64,000 nt of DNA, from positions 1,908,001 through 1,972,000 of the forward strand of contig NZ_CP102589.1 in the NCBI RefSeq assembly GCF_032818155.1. Reading direction: 5' to 3'. This document shows positions 61,723 through 64,000 of the stretch, in pieces. The position numbers and the translations under genes were made by a program. The notes beneath the pieces were generated by a model. That model saw only the letters and a program-made list of their open reading frames with translations, had not been told where the DNA came from and did no database searches. The stretch's first letter is position 1, and every line of letters starts with the position of its first letter. The stretch is from Niallia taxi. Lineage in GTDB: Bacteria > Bacillota > Bacilli > Bacillales > Cytobacillaceae.

Positions 61723-62342
61723 ACATAAAATAGAATGCAAAAATACATGAACGAGCTTCCAGCTAACACAAATACATGCCAGATTGCATGGAAGTAAGGT
61801 GTTTTCTGAAGTACATAAAATATGCTTCCGATTGTATAAAACAAACCGCCAATAACGAGCAGAATGGCTCCTTGTGTTCCGATAGCATGGAATAAAGGGA
61901 CGATTGCTGAGACAATCAGCCAGCCCATAATTACGTATAGGATTGTGGAAGCAACAATAAATTTTTTAACAAAATAGCATTTAAATACTATCCCTGCAAC
62001 GGCAAGTCCCCAAACAATCCCGAATAATGTCCAGCCAAGCGGCCCTCTGATTGCTACAAGTAAAAAGGGCGTGTACGTACCTGCGATAAGCAAATAGATG
62101 GCAGAATGATCGAGAATTTCAAAGAAATCCTTCAGCTTTTCATATGTTGTACTGTGCAGAAGAGTCGAGCATAAATACAGGATTACCATAGTTGCTCCAA
62201 ATATCGTAAAGCTGACGATTCTCCACGGATTATCTGTTTCAGCTGCATACAGAATTAAAAAAACAAGTGCTGGAATGCTTAACAAAAAGCCGATTCCATG
62301 TGTTATGCTGTTGGCTATTTCTTCTTTTACAGAAAAATTCAT
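61719..62342 (-). CDS. trhA: hemolysin III family protein (TrhA/YplQ)
   Basis: The 207-residue protein has seven membrane helices, of the hemolysin III/PAQR-like family. The start EEIANSITHGIGFLLSIPAL has the conserved His. Further marks are STLLHSTTYEKLKDFFEILDHSAIYLLIAG (in parts, about 60-90), with Ser, His and Asp, and YFHAIWHVFVLAGS near the end, with two His. These residues form the zinc site of the superfamily. B. subtilis YplQ (TrhA) affects membrane lipid energetics. Location next to dfrA agrees. Confidence 0.9.
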   Translation of the reverse strand: MNFSVKEEIANSITHGIGFLLSIPALVFLILYAAETDNPWRIVSFTIFGATMVILYLCSTLLHSTTYEKLKDFFEILDHSAIYLLIAGTYTPFLLVAIRGPLGWTLFGIVWGLAVAGIVFKCYFVKKFIVASTILYVIMGWLIVSAIVPLFHAIGTQGAILLVIGGLFYTIGSIFYVLQKTPYFHAIWHVFVLAGSSFMYFCILFYV

Positions 62343-62403
62343 TCCATCACCTCTTCTTTATTCTAAAGGAACAACGTTGGAAAAACAAACGAAGACAAAG
62401 AAA

Positions 62404-62430
62404 TGAAACAAAAATAGGTCTAGAAACGTA
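62404..62430 (+). promoter_or_regulatory. sigma-W-type ECF promoter
   Basis: TGAAAC at 62404-62409, a 17-base spacer and CGTATA from 62427. It lies 26 bases before the start of the gene at 62456, and 8 bases separate it from the AAGGAGG site. The transcript leader would be very short. Confidence 0.62.
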
Positions 62431-62455
62431 TATACTTTATAAGGAGGCTGGACAT

Positions 62456-63160
62456 TTGATACACTTGAATTTTATATTTTTGCTTATTTTAATCGGAACA
62501 TTTCTACGTTATCTTGTTTATGGCGAATTTGATGCATCATCCATTGTCTTAGCTTCTTTATTTCCCATTACTTCTGTCTTGATGTATATTGCTGCAAGCT
62601 ATTTAGCCAAAAAGGAACAAGCTTATTCTCCGAAATATGACGATAGCTGGTCCTTTTATGTGCTGCAAAAACTGCTTCACACACCGAAGCCTCTTTTTAA
62701 AGGGAAGGAAAAAAAAGGCGTTTACAAACGCTATTATGTTAAAGGCTGGCATTGGCTTATTGATAGCCTAATGGAAGGCAAATCGCCAATGTATTATTCC
62801 TTTTACCTAACTATAGACGACCATAACTACAAAGTAGAGTGGAAGCGGGATAAAATTTTTTCCAACAATGATAAATGGGTTATTTATAAAGATGGCGAGT
62901 ATTTTGGTGAAGCAGCAACTGACTTTCGATTAAAAAACGCAGTCCAATTAAAAGAATGTGTGAAAGCTACATTCGGTAGGGAAGAACTGCTTGTCACTTC
63001 AAAAACAATAAAAGGGGAGGCTGTATTACAATGTAATGATAAAGTTGTAGGAACCATAAAGCGCAGCAGTCTGGTAAGCAGTTCGCATATTATCAGCATA
63101 GATGAAAATTCAGACACCTACATATTGGTATTAGTGCTTTTCCGTATGTATTATAAATGA
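62456..63160 (+). CDS. membrane-anchored protein, possibly tubby/LURP-like C-terminal domain
   Basis: The 234-residue product has two N-terminal membrane helices (about 3-22 and 29-47). A beta-rich cytoplasmic domain (about 95-234) follows with repeated hairpins: YYSFYLTIDDHNYKVEWKRD and WVIYKDGEYFGEAATDF, then KTIKGEAVLQCNDKVVGTIK. This pattern recalls tubby-C-like domains such as YxjI, though I am not sure. The start is TTG at 62456, 7 bases after AAGGAGG; the open frame from 62267 overlaps trhA and is rejected. An ECF-type promoter precedes it. Confidence 0.68.
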   Translation: MIHLNFIFLLILIGTFLRYLVYGEFDASSIVLASLFPITSVLMYIAASYLAKKEQAYSPKYDDSWSFYVLQKLLHTPKPLFKGKEKKGVYKRYYVKGWHWLIDSLMEGKSPMYYSFYLTIDDHNYKVEWKRDKIFSNNDKWVIYKDGEYFGEAATDFRLKNAVQLKECVKATFGREELLVTSKTIKGEAVLQCNDKVVGTIKRSSLVSSSHIISIDENSDTYILVLVLFRMYYK

Positions 63161-63260
63161 TAATTAAAAATGGAGTCATCAGCATTCTAATATCTTTTCA
63201 ACTATTTAATGTGAAAAAACAAAAAATTTAGAATTATTTTATGGTTTTACTCCTCTGACA

Positions 63261-63269
63261 TGTTATAAT
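63261..63269 (+). promoter_or_regulatory. extended -10 promoter of ilvA
   Basis: TG at 63261, one base, then TATAAT at 63264-63269, 33 bases before the ilvA start. No T-box or other leader element fits in this space. Confidence 0.6.
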
Positions 63270-63302
63270 GTACAAATTAATGGTGGAAATGAGGGTGTGG
63301 AT

Positions 63303-64000
63303 ATGGAACAAAATGTAATGAAAAAAATGGTGCAGCTGGAGGATATTCTAATTGCATACCAGCGAATTAAAGACATAGTGGCCCATACTCCTTTACAAAA
63401 GAATCATAGATTATCAGAGAAATATGATTGTAATATCTATATCAAAAGAGAAGATTTACAGCATGTTCGTTCCTTTAAATTAAGAGGAGCCTTTTATTCT
63501 ATGGTAATGCAGGAAAAAGAAAAAATGAAAAATGGAGTAGTGTGTGCAAGTGCAGGGAATCATGCGCAGGGAGTTGCCTATTCATGCCGGTATTTAGGTG
63601 TGCATGGGAAGATTTTTATGCCTGCAACAACACCGAAGCAAAAAGTAACACAGGTAAAAATGTTCGGTAAAAATTATGTCGAGGTTGTTTTAGTAGGAGA
63701 TACGTTTGACGACTCGTACGAAGAAGCAATTAAGTGTGCCACTGGGGAAGAGCGCGCATTTATCCATCCGTTTAATGATGAGCATGTGATTGCAGGTCAA
63801 GGAACAGTAGGTATTGAGATTATGAATGACATCGATGAGCCTGTCGATTATGTGTTTGCAAGCATTGGCGGAGGCGGACTAATGGCAGGATTAAGCACTT
63901 ATATTAAAGGTGTGTCTCCTGGAACGAAAATGATCGGCGTTGAGCCAGCAGGTGCTCCTTCGATGAAGGAGGCTATCTTGCAGCGCCAAGTCGTGACACT
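63303..64000 (+). CDS. ilvA: threonine dehydratase IlvA (N-terminal part)
   Basis: It deaminates threonine to 2-oxobutyrate for isoleucine synthesis. The visible 232 codons are the PLP domain: the lysine that binds PLP is in VRSFKLRGAF (about 56-65), the phosphate or carboxylate loop is ASAGNHAQGVA (about 82-92), and the glycine loop is SIGGGGLMAGL (about 188-198). The gene runs off the right edge, so the C-terminal regulatory ACT-like part is not seen. The ATG at 63303 follows GAGGGTGTGG. Place near yplQ and dfrA matches B. subtilis. Confidence 0.94.
   Translation, partial: MEQNVMKKMVQLEDILIAYQRIKDIVAHTPLQKNHRLSEKYDCNIYIKREDLQHVRSFKLRGAFYSMVMQEKEKMKNGVVCASAGNHAQGVAYSCRYLGVHGKIFMPATTPKQKVTQVKMFGKNYVEVVLVGDTFDDSYEEAIKCATGEERAFIHPFNDEHVIAGQGTVGIEIMNDIDEPVDYVFASIGGGGLMAGLSTYIKGVSPGTKMIGVEPAGAPSMKEAILQRQVVT

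Noticed and set aside
62267..62455. Longer start for the tubby-like gene
   Set aside because: It would overlap the divergent trhA gene and the ECF promoter; the TTG at 62456 directly follows AAGGAGG.

Overview
The window is chromosomal DNA of a low-GC, spore-forming member of the Bacillaceae. Three things show this. Sporulation genes are present (cotD, yppG, sspL). There is a B-type RNase P RNA. The gene order runs largely in parallel with the ypp–yps–ypb–ypc–ype–ypg–ypj–ilvA stretch of Bacillus subtilis, as I remember that map. Ribosome binding sites are strong (AAGGAGG-like), most operons end in clear intrinsic terminators, and I see no insertion sequence, prophage, tRNA or CRISPR array.

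Positions 1-16000 hold conserved core genes: the ypp group, an Hsp20, an alpha/beta hydrolase, mrfA-mrfB (mitomycin-lesion repair), cotD, ypsA, gpsB, rnpB, rlmL, a DinG-like helicase and an M32 carboxypeptidase. Several small genes are easy to miss here: a YpzG-like gene, a 32-residue membrane peptide, a 41-residue zinc ribbon and a 55-residue protein. At 16150-16330 a sigma-A promoter overlaps a strong Fur box and drives a 31-residue membrane peptide. The two-headed dynamin dynA follows.

Positions 20000-38000 carry a sulfurtransferase, ypcP, sspL, two RNase H-like genes, cspD, a lipoyl-like domain protein paired with an aromatic-acid-exporter-type membrane protein, topB, mntR, an AIM24 gene, metA (with the Glu111 of acetyl-CoA-using enzymes), fhs, a glutathione peroxidase, a type II pantothenate kinase and a MerR-like coiled-coil protein. 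Positions 38000-42000 hold a 1027-residue GNAT fusion protein followed closely by an amidohydrolase. I recognise no described system there. The conserved block ypgQ - ABC-F - ypgR - yphP - ypiP - ypjP follows.

Between ypjP and thyA-dfrA, where B. subtilis has no such genes, lies an 11-kb Ter-type stress module (48627-59533). It contains three TerD paralogues, TerC, TelA/YceH, YceG and a four-gene predicted 'biosynthetic' cassette: C-C bond lyase, PRTase with a TRSP domain, StiP/PRTase, and HAD phosphatase. A lethal-factor-like metalloprotease is next to it. Two promoters of the sigma-W type (TGAAAC, 16-17 bases, CGTA) serve this module. The same elements lie upstream of the AIM24 gene and of a possible tubby-like membrane protein near the right end. 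Together they suggest an envelope-stress regulon spread over the window. The window ends inside ilvA.
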